Assembly (NCBI GenBank): GCA_963931865.1
Contig: OZ007507.1
Location: 14,256,450 to 14,320,449, forward strand
Reading direction: 5' to 3'
DNA: 64,000 nt
Source: Axinella damicornis
Taxonomy: Eukaryota > Porifera > Demospongiae > Axinellida > Axinellidae
The position numbers were made by a program, and so were the translations under genes. Below, piece after piece: positions 51,440 through 62,147 of this stretch. Position 1 is the stretch's first letter, and each line of letters opens with the position of its first letter. The notes under the pieces are model-generated. The model ran no database searches and was not told the DNA's origin. It was given only the letters and a program-made list of their open reading frames with translations.

Positions 51440-52677
51440 AAGGTTACCTATTTGAAAAATGATAAATGCGACACATGTACACAGACTATACAGAGTGGGT
51501 CTGATCTTGACCCCTCACCAATATTCCCAGGAGTCCACTCAGGGTTTCGGGAGTTTGATTGTATGTGGGTGTACTAAAAGAAGGTAGCTACGTATGTACT
51601 AGGCCTTGGCGGATTTTGCTCGAACTTTTACCTATTTTTCTTTTTCAATCACCTATTTTTCTCAACTACACTGGCATTGATTATCAAAATTTCACATCAA
51701 TACATGCTTGTAAACACTTGAAAACTGATTTTGAGTGACAATATCACTGTGACAGTGCATCAATAACAACAAACTATCAGGCTACGTGTTGTACTAGTCA
51801 GTATACTTCTATCTAATACAGCTTTAGCCTACGTAGCTAGCCTAGTATATAGTAGTCTACATTGCTACTTCTGTATCACAGAGTCGGTAGACTCTGTATG
51901 TAGGGATACGACGTACACGCAATATATGCTAATACAAAAGAATCTCTCCAAATCTCAGAAACGGTACACTTATAAGCCTTTATAACCACATACCGTTCAT
52001 CTTCGAGTGTTTTCATGACCAACAAGACTCCTCGCGTCGCGAAAAACCGTCGCGAAAGTACCGCACCAGGTACTCGCAAAACGGGCAAATTGTTTTTCTT
52101 TCTTCTTCTTCTTTCTTCTTTCTTTCAGACGGGCTAGCTCAACGTCGCCTCAATCCCTCATGATGGTTTTCGCACGAAACAGCAGCATTTTACACCGAGC
52201 AGTGCACCAGCCCATCGCTTTTTGGCAACCTCCAAGTCTTCACCAGGCGGCTACAGCTGCCCACTCAATAACTATGGCTTCATTTGTCACGCCATTTTCA
52301 TGTTTGTACGCATGCGCACTTAAACGATCACTTAGCAACGATACGTAATTATTATTCAAGATCGCTGAATTAGAAGTGCCTTGCGCTGTTGTGTTACCGT
52401 AACTAGACTGAGGTGAATTCTCTGTGCTATATATGTTACTAGACTGTGTTCTGTGAGAGGGGTGAATGCCTATCTAAAGACTCAACAATGTGTCACTACT
52501 ACTATCTGGTATAGCTATTTTACCTACACTACTTCAGCTCAGGGAGCACTGGCTTAGTATCCATCCAGAAAAGGGTTGGCTTTTGAGATGCTTGGGTCTG
52601 ATTCTTCAGCCATTGCTGGCAGTGTAAATGCCAGAGTCCAGTATGCATGCGCCTGCTGCTAAAAAAAAATGACATAA
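51440..52677. other. Probable upstream intron or intergenic sequence of receptor gene
   Basis: No exon could be supported. It includes a (CTT)n-like tract at about 52093-52125, and CACCTATTTTTCTCAACTACA, similar to motifs at 52950-53060, suggesting that 52640-52950 was inserted into or beside a small tandem repeat. Confidence 0.4.
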
Positions 52678-52945
52678 ACAAGTAATAAAAAAACATTTAA
52701 AATGTAACAGGATGTAGGGATACCAGAACCGCAAAAAGTAAGGAAACAAGGTAGGGATGATCACACAAAACAGTGAAGTATACAATCCCCCTACATATCT
52801 TTTTTCATTATACACGTATTATGGAAAAAGATCTCTGTAGGGGGTTGTATACTTCACTGTTTTGTGTGATCATCCCTACCTTTACTTTTTGCGGTTCTGG
52901 TATCCCTACATCCTGTTACATTTTAAATGTTTTTTTATTACTTGT
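52678..52945. mobile_element. Fold-back element, about 120-bp arms
   Basis: Left arm ACAAGTAATAAAAAAACAT... and right arm ...ATGTTTTTTTATTACTTGT are inverted copies over about 120 bp, with a short central spacer near 52803-52825. The arms contain GGATGTAGGGATACCAGAAC and TAGGGATGATCACACAAAAC. The open frames across it are palindrome artefacts. Confidence 0.9.
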
Positions 52946-53310
52946 ACATTTGTACCTATTTTTCTCATCAGAGTCAGAAAGAGTGCCTATTTTTCTCATC
53001 AGAGTCAGAAAGTGTACCTACTTTTCCCAGCATAATTAGAAGCACCTATTTTTCCCAAAATTATGCTAGCAAAATCCGCCAAGGCCTAGTATGTACCTAG
53101 CAGCTTAAGTATCTAGCTATCAGTGCTCAAGTGATGACACTCCATGCAGACACAGTTAGTAACCACAGCAGATACGGACCACTTGCGTAAGGCATATATA
53201 GCAAGGAACTAGGTATGTTGCTATGGTGATGCAGTTCGGATTATTGCCCAAATATGAAATATGGAAGTCTTGAGCCTTGAGATTGATCTAGTCTCAAATT
53301 TGGTTCTTAA

Positions 53311-53863
53311 ACTAGCTACCGAATTCATCCATCACATTTTCATGCATTCAGCGCACACCACCTTCGTAGGTGCTCCTCTCCCACAGCATTTGATCCTCAG
53401 CGGCCAGACTTGGTGGGGCTCGCACACGTGGGGAGCCCCTCTGGCAGTACCGTTAATGATATTCATGACCCCACAAGCCCAGCAATCGGTGGTCAATGGT
53501 GGATGTCTGCTGGATTCTCGCCCACCAAACTGTGGCCAGATATCTGACTGCTGACCCATCATACACCATGCCCTACGTGGGGTCTATGAATCTCATTAAA
53601 AGCAAAACTGGGTCAATGAATCTCAATAAGATCAAAAATCGCCCCCGACATACGAAGGGGGGGCAGCAGTGCCGCCCCCCTTCCAATACCCCGCTTCTAC
53701 ATTTAGTGGGGGGTGTGCACCGAAAACTGACCAAATTTTTGGGTTCTTCCCTCAAAGTTGTCCCTAAGCCCTCTGAAGCCTTTTTGGTTGCTTTTTGGAC
53801 TGATGAGATGCCCTACAAGTGCATAGGGTCTAAATGATGTCTATAGACGTCATTGGGGCAGGG
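53311..53863. mobile_element. piggyBac-like non-autonomous element, inverted relative to 19450-20471
   Basis: Inverted, single-copy relative of 19450-20471 (CTATAGACGTCATTGGGG near the right end, GAATTC near the left). TTAA occurs at 53864-53867 and 53307-53310, but the ends (GGGCAGGG on the right) have diverged from CCCTTTAA. It lacks the internal duplication and the G run is reduced, which supports the doubling at 19450 being secondary. Confidence 0.75.
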
Positions 53864-53867
53864 TTAA

Positions 53868-54540
53868 GTACCCTAGTTGTATTCGGCACCCTCCAAGTGT
53901 CAAGGTATATGCATGCAGCGATGACTGAAGTGATGAATGGTCAAAAGCCCCATGCAGTTAAGCTTATTATACAGAATTGTTCTCAAAGTTGCCGTCAAAT
54001 TGGAGTTTTCTGGGTGGTACTAGCCTTGCCTGGCTGATCCAGCAAAGCATCCAGCAATAGAAACAACACCAATGACATGACAAGTTTTGATATCCAATGG
54101 TAAGTGCCCCATGATATGGCCCCAATGCATGCTTGTCTTCGTCTTGATACGTATACAGATTGCCATCACGTTTTATGTCATACTGTATTCATTATTGCTC
54201 ACGTGAATAATTCTACATTGCTCCCACAATACTATAAAAGCAATGGTAGCTACCCTCACAGAATTGTCTTAACGGCAAGGGATTCCATGTCGTGGCAAGG
54301 CTGCATATATCACATTGCATGGAAGCAAGCTTGGTACATTAAGCTCGATCAGTCCCATCTCATAGACGTGAGTATAGCAAATCTGAAGATAATATAGCCT
54401 AATGCCACAGCCTGCCTGAGACAGGCAACCGTCCAGTATAGACCATCACCATCCGGCTTAGGTCAGCAAGGACCTTCTGACATGCATACAGAGGATGACG
54501 ATAGCATGTCTACTATTGTACCTGAATGCAATGCTGACTC
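53868..54540. other. Unassigned sequence
   Basis: The open frame at 54104-54397 (97 codons) contains no motif I recognise. It could be a relic of an element. No splice sites support it. Confidence 0.3.
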
Positions 54541-54795
54541 ACAGCAAAAAATAAGACGTATCCTGATGTATCAGAGCAAGAAATCTCAAATGATGTTTCT
54601 ATACAAGGTACACAGGAATAGGCAAAATTCCTATGACAATTCCTAAGACAATTAGGAACTTCCTAATTGTCTTAGGAATTGTCATAGGAATCTTGCCTAT
54701 TCCTGTGTATCGTTATGTATCCTTGCATGGAAACATCATATTTCCTTTGAGATTTCTTGCTCTGATACATCAGGATACGTCTTATTTTTTGCTGT
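54541..54795. mobile_element. Large palindrome, about 125-bp arms, almost no loop
   Basis: Left ACAGCAAAAAATAAGACGTAT... and right ...ATACGTCTTATTTTTTGCTGT meet at CAATTAGGAACTTCCTAATTG. A mismatch region of about 15-25 bp interrupts the stem (TGATGTTTCTATA against TTATGTATCC...). It fits a fold-back MITE. Confidence 0.9.
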
Positions 54796-55205
54796 GGATT
54801 GCTGAATGCATGCTGCTAGGGTGGTTGACCAACTCATACTGTAGACTGGAAAGTAGGCCAATAAAATTTTCGGCGCGCTTCGTGTGCCACTCAAGCTCAT
54901 TGACACTCACCTCTCCTATCTTTGGTCCCCCTTTATAAAAATCATTCCTACACCTATGAGCCATGGATGTTATTCACTCAAAGTGTCAGTGTTTGCAACA
55001 TAATATTAGCTACATACCTGCTAACTGCAAAGAACATAGGAGACAACAGCTCAGGAATACGATCACAGAGAAGCCCACCAATTGCATCTGTACACATAGC
55101 ACAGTAAGAAAAGACAATATTAGCAAATTATGCGCGCAAAGACAGCTAGTGCTAATATACCGAAAATTGTGTATTACTCTCTCGGGGGGGGGGCACTAGC
55201 TACAG

Positions 55206-55422
55206 CTCTCATACACACGAACCTCCTTCTCAATATGTGGACGAACCTCCTTCTCAATATGTGGACGAACCTCCTCAATATGTGGACGAACCTCCTTCTC
55301 AATATGTAGTTACAGCTAATCAGCAAGAGGTGGACCGCTCGAGGCCTCAATCGATCCCAGATCCACGTACAAGCTGCGAGACTACCGGCCGAGTCTACAA
55401 GACCGATGCGATTTTTTGCTGA
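55206..55422 (+). CDS. Possible terminal exon with EPPSQYV repeats
   Basis: From a possible acceptor (ACTAGCTACAG) an open frame encodes four tandem copies of an eight-residue unit, (H/D)EPPSQYV, one lacking Ser. It then reads NQQEVDRSRPQSIPDPRTSC and on to TGA at 55420-55422. The repeats contain PPQY (a PPxY, WW-domain ligand) and PPSQY, and each carries a tyrosine next to acidic residues, as in signalling tails. The repeat period (24 bp) is a multiple of three, so it may equally be a non-coding minisatellite. No upstream exon was found. Confidence 0.3.
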
Positions 55423-55457
55423 GGTCCACCGAAAATTAATGACAGGGCCTTGGGCTG

Positions 55458-55693
55458 TAAGGTAAGTCGGGGTAATTTCGGTCACGGTTTATTTCCGGTC
55501 ACTTAGTAGAGAAGGGCTTCTCTATTCTAAAAGCTACGTTTTCAGCCAAAACTATGGTGCTGTGCAGATAGAGGCAACACTCAGCTATAACATATCTGTC
55601 GGCATAATCGAGACCTTGCGTCCGTCCTTTGCGCGTATCTGCCTATAAGTGACCGGAAATACCCGGTGACCGAAATTACCCGGACTTACCTTA
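55458..55693. mobile_element. MITE with about 50-bp inverted ends and TA flanks
   Basis: TAAGGTAAGTC(G)GGGTAATTTC on the left, GAAATTACCCGGACTTACCTTA on the right. Arms continue through GGTCAC and TTTCCGGTCACTTA. The flanking TA could be the target duplication of a Tc1/mariner-type element. Confidence 0.85.
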
Positions 55694-55757
55694 CCAGATA
55701 TGACGGTGTCATGTGAAAATGGAAATTTTAGAAATTCTAGGCCCCCAGGCCCCCAAA

Positions 55758-55790
55758 TTATGGGGGGGGGGGGGGGGGGGGGGGGGGGGC
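55758..55790. repeat. G run
   Basis: About 31 consecutive G between ATTATG and CCTTGTGAG. Confidence 0.95.
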
Positions 55791-55799
55791 CTTGTGAGA

Positions 55800-56170
55800 A
55801 TGGGCACCCCTTCACATTGGGTCAGAATTGAACGTAAGATGATAATAATTATCATACATGCATGGCTACATGAGACAGTTACATAGAAGAAATTTATAAT
55901 AACAGAGTTAAGTGCATGCAATTACATGTACTATAATGCCAGGTATCAGACTCTGGCAGTCCTACACAAGACAGACGAGATGAAACCAGTCTTCACACTC
56001 AGAACAACTGAACCGTGTGATCATAAACTTCTGGCAGGATGCAGGCCTTGCAGGCCTGTAGTATTTTGCGATGCCCATGATGATACCGCCGACATATACA
56101 GCTCTGCGGCCTTGCAGGCTAAGTGCTGCGCTTATTTTCCTCAGAGCATATGTGAAGTAGCTAGCTAATC
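55800..56170. other. Unassigned sequence
   Basis: The frame 55926-56168 has no recognised domain. A small inverted repeat GCCTTGCAGGCC lies near 56045-56056 and recurs near 56109. Confidence 0.3.
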
Positions 56171-56436
56171 CAATGTTGTTTTAGTTATCTAAAACTGAAA
56201 TAGTTTAGTTTTTGGTTATAATTAGGTAGAAGTCGCATTGTTTAGTTTAGTTTTAGTTTTAATTACTAAATCTCAAAAGGGTTAGTAAAGGCTCTTTTAG
56301 TTTTAGTAACCACCTTTTGGGGGTGATTTAAATATATTAGTTTTGTTGTAGTTTTAATTAACAGGCTGAGACAGTCCTCCTTTTAGTTTTAGTTTTAATT
56401 ACTAAAGTGAAATACGCCATACTAAAATGCATTATG
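56171..56436 (-). mobile_element. hAT-like MITE, truncated second copy
   Basis: Inverted relative of 51137-51431. It starts CAATGTTGTTTTAGTTATC and follows the same TTTAGTTTTAGTTTTAATTA pattern, but stops at ACTAAAATGCATTAT without its other terminal repeat. Confidence 0.85.
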
Positions 56437-56639
56437 CAGAGAGCAAAGAAAAGGACGAGTAACCCATAGATTCTGTTTTTTAGTAGCTACATTGAAGTGC
56501 ACGAGCTAGGGGGGAAAGAGTAGCTTGGACATAGCTAATTATTATAAAAGTTGCATGGTGTGAGAATGACTCTGTAAATTGTTTTAGTAGCTAGCTAGCT
56601 AGCTACACATCTTAGCTTTCTAAGGGATGGAGGTTTGAT

Positions 56640-56960
56640 TAGCTTAACCTGACATTGGGTTGGCTAAGGATAGAGTGTCCAGATCAAACACAGTTATTAC
56701 AATTGGTCAGGGGTGGATCGATAGGAGTGTCCACTGTCCAGGCGTTGAAAATCAATCACAGTCATTGGTCAGGGGTGGGTAGGAGTGTGTCCATCCATTG
56801 GTTGACACTTGTCCAGGGATATGTGGATATAGCTAGGAGTGTGTCCAGGAGTTGAAGATCAAGCACAGATAGCAATGTCCAGAGAGTGTTTCCGATATGT
56901 AATAGCTAACTGTCCAGGCTTGGTGCATATGCATGGATAGGAGTGTATCCAGGAATTGAC
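56640..56960. repeat. Degenerate tandem repeat with AGGAGTGTGTCCAGGAGTTGA
   Basis: Four or five irregular units of 60-90 bp with TGTCCAG, GTTGAAGATCAA, CACAG and TTGGTCAGGGGTGG. The frame at 56655-56855 is repeat-derived. Confidence 0.7.
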
Positions 56961-57615
56961 AATATAGCTAGCTAGCTAGGTCCTTTCATGTTAACTAGCT
57001 ATGCGATGTCCGTCACAAATTGAGGTCCTGTGACAGAATATATGATCTGAAACTGGGATCACTGCTTGCCAACAGACTTTCTCCAATTCTGTCCTCATAC
57101 AAGTGTATCCACAACAGACACATCATGCAGAATCCAAGACTGTGGCCACTGCTGCCATCACAGAAAACATTAAATTTGCAGACATGGCATGACAGTCTTT
57201 TCCCTCCACTTGGGCAGCATCAATGTAGTATAATATCTATGGATAACCCTACTGATATCTGGGTACTAATTATGACGTAACATTTCAGACATGTCCAACC
57301 TCTACAGATGATGCATATAGGGGTCAGCATAATTATTGTGCTCCCATTATACAATGGTCGATCTGTCATGCAGGGTGCAAACTCTGCACCATCAAGATTT
57401 GAGTCCATGGTAGTATCGTACATGAGGTGATGGATCACTTGGATTGGCCATATAGGTTGATTCGATCATAGACAATAGTCGATATTGCTCTTGCAGACGA
57501 ATCAGGAGGATAGCTACTGGGGGGCTAGCTTTGCATGATTCAAGGCTCCTCTCCAACTTTGCAACAAAGAACTGGGACGAGCCTGCGAACAATGCAACAT
57601 TCAACAGGCCTGTAG

Positions 57616-57618
<3 letters not shown>
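56961..57618. other. Unassigned sequence before G run
   Basis: The frame 57020-57280 has no recognised product. No exon is supported. Confidence 0.3.

Positions 57619-57661
<43 letters not shown>
57619..57661. repeat. 43-base G run
   Basis: The longest homopolymer in the window. Its true length is likely misassembled. Confidence 0.95.
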
Positions 57662-57663
<2 letters not shown>

Positions 57664-57739
57664 TTCGTCATACTTTTATTGTCCTACAATTGCCTACACA
57701 GTAAGTAGCTATGCATCATCTTTCAGATTTAGATTCTAC

Positions 57740-58550
57740 TCAGTACTGTATATTACAATAATAATGACACACACACAGTAGAGATTCGACCACACTGTCT
57801 CTGGCAACAGATGTAGACAGAACTCTTAGCATGCAGCTGCACAAGGATTCACGATCATACCAGATTACTTCACGTACTCAAATAATTAATTTGCGTGAAA
57901 ACGCCCCGTTTTATCTCCTCAGGAGCGCTCGCTTCCTCATTATGCGCTCCTGATCTCCTCAATACCTGACAGCAGTATCTTTTCATGCAGGTCCTGGGCC
58001 CAATTATTATAACTGTCGGGGGTGGTGATATCACTGAACTCGCTGAGTTACCATAAATGGCATATTGATCAAACTTATTTTTCTGGAAGGGTAAATTCAC
58101 CCTTCAACAGAAAACCAAGGGCTTTAGTGGGATTCGAACCCAGGAGTTGAGCATTAATAAGAGACACTCACTCTTATATAGACTTACCAGTGCACCTACA
58201 AACCTAGCTGGTTGTTGTGACTACCAGAACTCAAATACTACTGCTTACCTGCTTCATGAATTTCACCTCCACCATAGTAACATTGGGGGAGTTGGATCTG
58301 ACAAACAACATGCCAAATAAGGTAAAGGTGAAAGTTTAATTGCAATTTTCATCCCTGATGAATTCACTGTGCACAAAAAATCAGTAGATTGGCATGTATG
58401 CTAAGTGATATTCCATACATGACTACAAAACTACCAGACAGAAGTAAAATGGCATGAATCAAGTCTGCAGGCAGGAATGACAGGTTACGTGGTTTGGGAA
58501 GTACATGGTTTAGGAAGTACGGTACGTATGAAAAAGAAATATTTAATACT
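57740..58550. repeat. Duplicated tubulin-downstream sequence (pairs with 62550-63170)
   Basis: Blocks such as GGGGGAGTTGGA, CATGCCAAATAAGGTAAAGG and AACTACCAGACAGAAG occur in the same order and orientation at 62550-63170, which lies just 3' of the alpha-tubulin gene. At 58560 the sequence changes to the 3' flank of the CARD gene. Confidence 0.8.
58100..58215 (-). repeat. tRNA-derived SINE-like segment with B box
   Basis: The minus strand has GGGTTCGAATCCC (a perfect RNA polymerase III B box with T-stem pairing), preceded at about 45-50 nt by TGGTAAGTC, which could be a degenerate A box. A full tRNA cloverleaf is not evident. The matching sequence at 62.5-63.2 kb lacks it, so it was inserted into one duplicate. 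Confidence 0.5.
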
Positions 58551-59046
58551 GTAAACAACGAAATCAGGGCCTCATCTCCATGAACCAGAGTACATAATTA
58601 TATAATTATAGTCTAACCCACAAATATTGAATCTTCCACCCATAACTTGACAATACTCTATAAGGAGCGGCTGAAAACTTAAGATTTAGGGCATTATGTT
58701 CAAGTTGTCAGTACTGTCAAAGTATTTGGGTAGTAGCTAATGTTCAAGGAATTAACTCCATTTGTGGCAATAGCAACAGTGAAAGGGTTACCAGCATGAT
58801 AAATATACAGCGGGGTTGGAAGTAGGTTGTCGGAGGATGTGTATACATATGGCAGTAAAATGTAACTGAATGTGGCTGATCATGAATGACTATATTAACA
58901 TAATGGCAGTGAATGAAATGTTACTGCAGGAAATGATGAAGAGGTCTGAATAGATTGAATGATTGTGCAAACAAAATAGATCTAGGATGACGGAATGAAT
59001 GTTACCGGAGTTTATAATCTCTTGAGTTATGTGGCTGATCATGACT

Positions 59047-60615
59047 CTATTGTAGCTCATGAAGGTCTTGCAATCTGTTCATTGCAAATTTCTTCTCAAA
59101 GGCAAAACTGTGTGCCTCAGCTACACCAAGGCCATACGTTGCCTGCCGTTCAGCTGTGGACAGGTCACCTTTCCACCTGCAGATATCAGAGGAGGCAACG
59201 TGGTAGAGGGCGAGTGTTCTCCATGGTAGATCATCAGGATTGATCCCATTGAGAATACCCTCAGCTTTCTCCATATCTTGAGACATGGGTGGGATCTGTC
59301 CGATTTGATGGTGAGACGACCCCAGACACAAGAGGATTAGGAATATTCTTGAATGCCACCCAATAAGTGGAAGGCCACTGTCCTCCCTCTCTGCATGCTC
59401 GATGGCCATAGCAAAGTGGCTTTCTGCTTCTTCCTTTGCACCACCGATACTCTGAGAGTCAGAGACCAAATTGCGTTGAATGGAATCCAGTGCCAGAGTC
59501 CCCATGTGATAGTGCAGGGACGCAGTGTCTTCTCCCGGTAAGGCATTAGCAAGCACCTTTTTTGCAGCCAGAAGGTATTCCTCAGCTTTGGCATAGTCTT
59601 GGTGATGTCGATGGACTGCGGATCGAATGTACAGACATCGTCCGCTCATGATGACCCTGTTGTTTCCATGGAGGAGATTGCAGTCACGTTCAGCCTCTAC
59701 TATCAGTTTCAGAGAGTGTTCAGTTTTGCCTTCCATGATACTGGCCACAGCTTGATGGAGCTTCCCCATTGTCCTGACATCCAAGTTTTCTGATCTGGTC
59801 AACTTGTCAATTCCTGACCTAAAATCCTCCCACTTCCCCATGTACCGACACTTCTGCAGTTTTTGCATTTCTGCGAGGTATTTCTTCTTTGCAAGCTGCC
59901 CTTCTAGTCCAAGGCGACCCAGCCACCCTTTCTTTGGGATGATGCAGTGTTTGAAGCACATTGCTGCTGACCTCAACATGGGTTTCTCCTCCTCTTCCTG
60001 CAAAATGCTCAGAATATCCTGGTGAAGCTGAACATGACCACTGTGACTTTTCTCCTCTTCCAGGCACCTGAGAAATAATAACGAAGAATGGGGACCTTTT
60101 GTATCCAGAATTGCCAGTAGTTCTTGGATTCGCTCGGTTCTCCCCATGATTGTCTGCTCACCTCTCAGGGTATCATACTCACTCCTTGTGACTAACTTGG
60201 ACTTATGCAAATGGGGCAAGAGCTGAACCAAGTCAAGGGATTCCTGGATGGTGGACTCAGATTTACGAATTGCATCTTGGACCAACTCCGACTTTCTCAT
60301 GTCTTCCTCATCAGATAAACCCCCTTTTAAGAGTTCCGCGGCATATTTGTGTCCCAAATGCTGCTGCTCATCCTGTAAGCATCCATGGAACTCGACAATA
60401 GCATCAGAACCCTTCTTGCGGAGTGCCTTGTAAAGAACTCCAAACAGTTCACGTCTCTTTCTGTCTCTATGCAATGTTAGCAGCTTTTCTCTCTCTTCTG
60501 TATCAACCAAGCCTCGCTCTCGGAGTTTGGGGAGCAGTTCTGGAATGTTCAGCCATCTACGGATCTTTTGCGAGTTCCCCTTCAGTCGTCGTTTTAAGAG
60601 CTTAGCCTCATCCAT
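59047..60615 (-). CDS. Tandem-CARD plus helical-repeat (TPR-like) protein, intact copy
   Basis: A single-exon protein of 522 residues, counted from the ATG at 60613-60615; the frame is open further upstream but without ATG. Residues about 1-90 and 105-205 each look like a CARD or death-fold six-helix bundle, with matching patterns: LLPKLRERGLVDTEEREKLL with ALRKKGSDAIVEFHGCLQDE, and LLPHLHKSKLVTRSEYDTL with LDTKGPHSSLLFLRCLEEE. Residues 240-522 are alpha-helical with TPR-like spacing (DYAKAEEYLLAAKKVL, EEAESHFAMAIEHAE, LSTAERQATYGLGVAEA). CARDs form signalling filaments with other CARD proteins in inflammation and cell death. There is no NTPase or protease domain, so this would be an adaptor. 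Broken copies lie at 15821-16105 and 38540-39500. Confidence 0.75.
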   Translation of the reverse strand: MDEAKLLKRRLKGNSQKIRRWLNIPELLPKLRERGLVDTEEREKLLTLHRDRKRRELFGVLYKALRKKGSDAIVEFHGCLQDEQQHLGHKYAAELLKGGLSDEEDMRKSELVQDAIRKSESTIQESLDLVQLLPHLHKSKLVTRSEYDTLRGEQTIMGRTERIQELLAILDTKGPHSSLLFLRCLEEEKSHSGHVQLHQDILSILQEEEEKPMLRSAAMCFKHCIIPKKGWLGRLGLEGQLAKKKYLAEMQKLQKCRYMGKWEDFRSGIDKLTRSENLDVRTMGKLHQAVASIMEGKTEHSLKLIVEAERDCNLLHGNNRVIMSGRCLYIRSAVHRHHQDYAKAEEYLLAAKKVLANALPGEDTASLHYHMGTLALDSIQRNLVSDSQSIGGAKEEAESHFAMAIEHAEREDSGLPLIGWHSRIFLILLCLGSSHHQIGQIPPMSQDMEKAEGILNGINPDDLPWRTLALYHVASSDICRWKGDLSTAERQATYGLGVAEAHSFAFEKKFAMNRLQDLHELQ

Positions 60616-61123
60616 GGTATCACTTGCTGAGGCTATACTAATGCTGGCAGTCACAACACGGACAATAGGAAATTAGTCACAACTCACGCATCTCTAGGTG
60701 CTGTGCTATAGCTACTGCCTAGACGTAGCTACTGAGCTTCCTAGGACATCCTGTGACAGATACTAACATGCTAAGCCCTTATCTAGGTAGCTACTCACCA
60801 ACAGGTGTAGCTATCCAGCCCGAGCAGCTACCAAAACACACACATTAAAACACTGGGGCCTAAGTACGTACGTTATCGTGTCGAATGAACGCGGTGGTTT
60901 CCCGGGGGAATCCCATTCCGAGCTCCAAATGTAAACAAGAACAAAGCGTACGTAGGATCGTATGTAAACCACAGAAGCTAAACATAGTTATTCATTCGCT
61001 AAAGTTGCTTGCTTATAGCCGTCTTTCATGTCTTACTTCGAATCAGTAGAGGTCAAAGGCCACGTGTATATTTTATATAAGCTTCAGTGACAGTTCGAGC
61101 TTCGATCAGCCATCGTCATAGAT
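60616..61123. other. Upstream region of the CARD gene
   Basis: Likely promoter and 5' untranslated region. 61000-61080 (AAGTTGCTTGC..TAGCC, GTCTTTC..TC, AGTAGAGGTCAAAGG) resembles 13965-14030, upstream of the fucosyltransferase copy 1. GAGGTCAAAGG has the form of a nuclear-receptor half-site. No TATA box is clear. Confidence 0.4.
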
Positions 61124-61943
61124 GAGTTTGGTTCCCAGACCCTACTGCGTTTCGTTTCCGGGGAGGGCGGGGCGGGCGGGCGGGAGGGAGACGGAGGGTC
61201 TGGTGAATAACCTTGCCCTAGCGCGGATCCACGGCAGCATTCCTGCTGTCAGCGTTGATGAGGGAAAAAACACGAATCTCGAGTAGGTGCGAATCGTGAA
61301 TAAAATTATAAGCAATATGGCGGCAGTTAGATAGATAGCTACACCAGTGATTTGTTTGATGCAGCTATTCAGCGCGCTGTGGGAGCAGGTACAAGTTCAG
61401 TGATCATCAGTTTGTCAGCGGCATGGATGTTGACTCTATTCGTGTCGCTTCCAACTCGGGTCAAGTGGCTTATGACTTACGGCAGTACGTCGTACGGATT
61501 CTGACTGTGAAGGCTGTTTCTAGCGTTGCAGTTACTGTCTGTTTGGTCTCCGTGTAGCTACTTCTCGACCGTATTGAAGCAAAACACACAAACGCTGGCT
61601 CAGCAAGGTACTGCCGCGCGCACTTCACACGAACACCTGCACGAAAATGTTCGATCACTCCATGATCACTCGCGACTGTTGCAGTGCCGTGCAGACTTCC
61701 CCGATCACCCTGCTGGCATCGAAAGACTGGTAACAGACCTTGCAGACTGACTTACACGTAGCAGTGCTGCTAGTATTTGTATTTACGAGCTACGAGTACT
61801 TAAAGTATTCATGGTTTCACACATTGCCAATTATTACGGTTAATGAAATTCCGCGGATCCGCGCTAGGGTAATGTTATTCACCAGACCCTTCCCTCTCCC
61901 TCCCCTCCGCCCGTCCCGCCAAGAAGGGTCTGGGAACCAAACT
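61124..61943. mobile_element. 820-bp element with about 95-bp inverted ends (palindromic-family termini)
   Basis: It begins AGTTTGGTTCCCAGACCC and ends GGGTCTGGGAACCAAACT, like the short palindromic family. The inverted ends run on through GGTCTGGTGAATAAC and CCTAGCGCGGATCC. The 640-bp core has no transposase. It could be a longer relative that explains the short palindromes. The interior contains CTCTATTCGTGTCGCTTCC and GCGCGC sequence of unknown origin. Confidence 0.75.
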
Positions 61944-61984
61944 AGGTATATGAGTGTTTAGCTTCTGTCCACTGCAAAAAGGAA

Positions 61985-62057
61985 TTGTCCGCGCTCGAGT
62001 CCGTGTCCGTGTCCGTGTCCGTGTCCGCGTCCGTGTCCGCGTCCGTGTCCGCGTCAC
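61985..62057. repeat. GTCCGT / GTCCGC hexamer repeat
   Basis: About ten hexamer units. The Arg/Thr and Arg/Val frames over it are artefacts. Confidence 0.95.
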
Positions 62058-62147
62058 ACCGTATCCGCCTTTTCCACTTGCCCGGTGTAGTTCAGTGTTG
62101 GGCCATTTCCTAATTAAAAACAACATAAGATACAAGCAAAAAATAAA

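Noticed and set aside
53834..54397. Transposase fragment
   Set aside because: No conserved catalytic motif or terminal repeats tie these frames to a known transposase.
54633..54938. Hydrophobic frame of 101 codons resembling a membrane protein
   Set aside because: Most of it is one arm of the large palindrome at 54541-54795. Hydrophobicity follows from the A/T-rich arm.
58100..58215. Functional tRNA gene on the minus strand
   Set aside because: The B box is perfect but no acceptor stem or anticodon arm could be paired. A SINE-like fragment is more likely.
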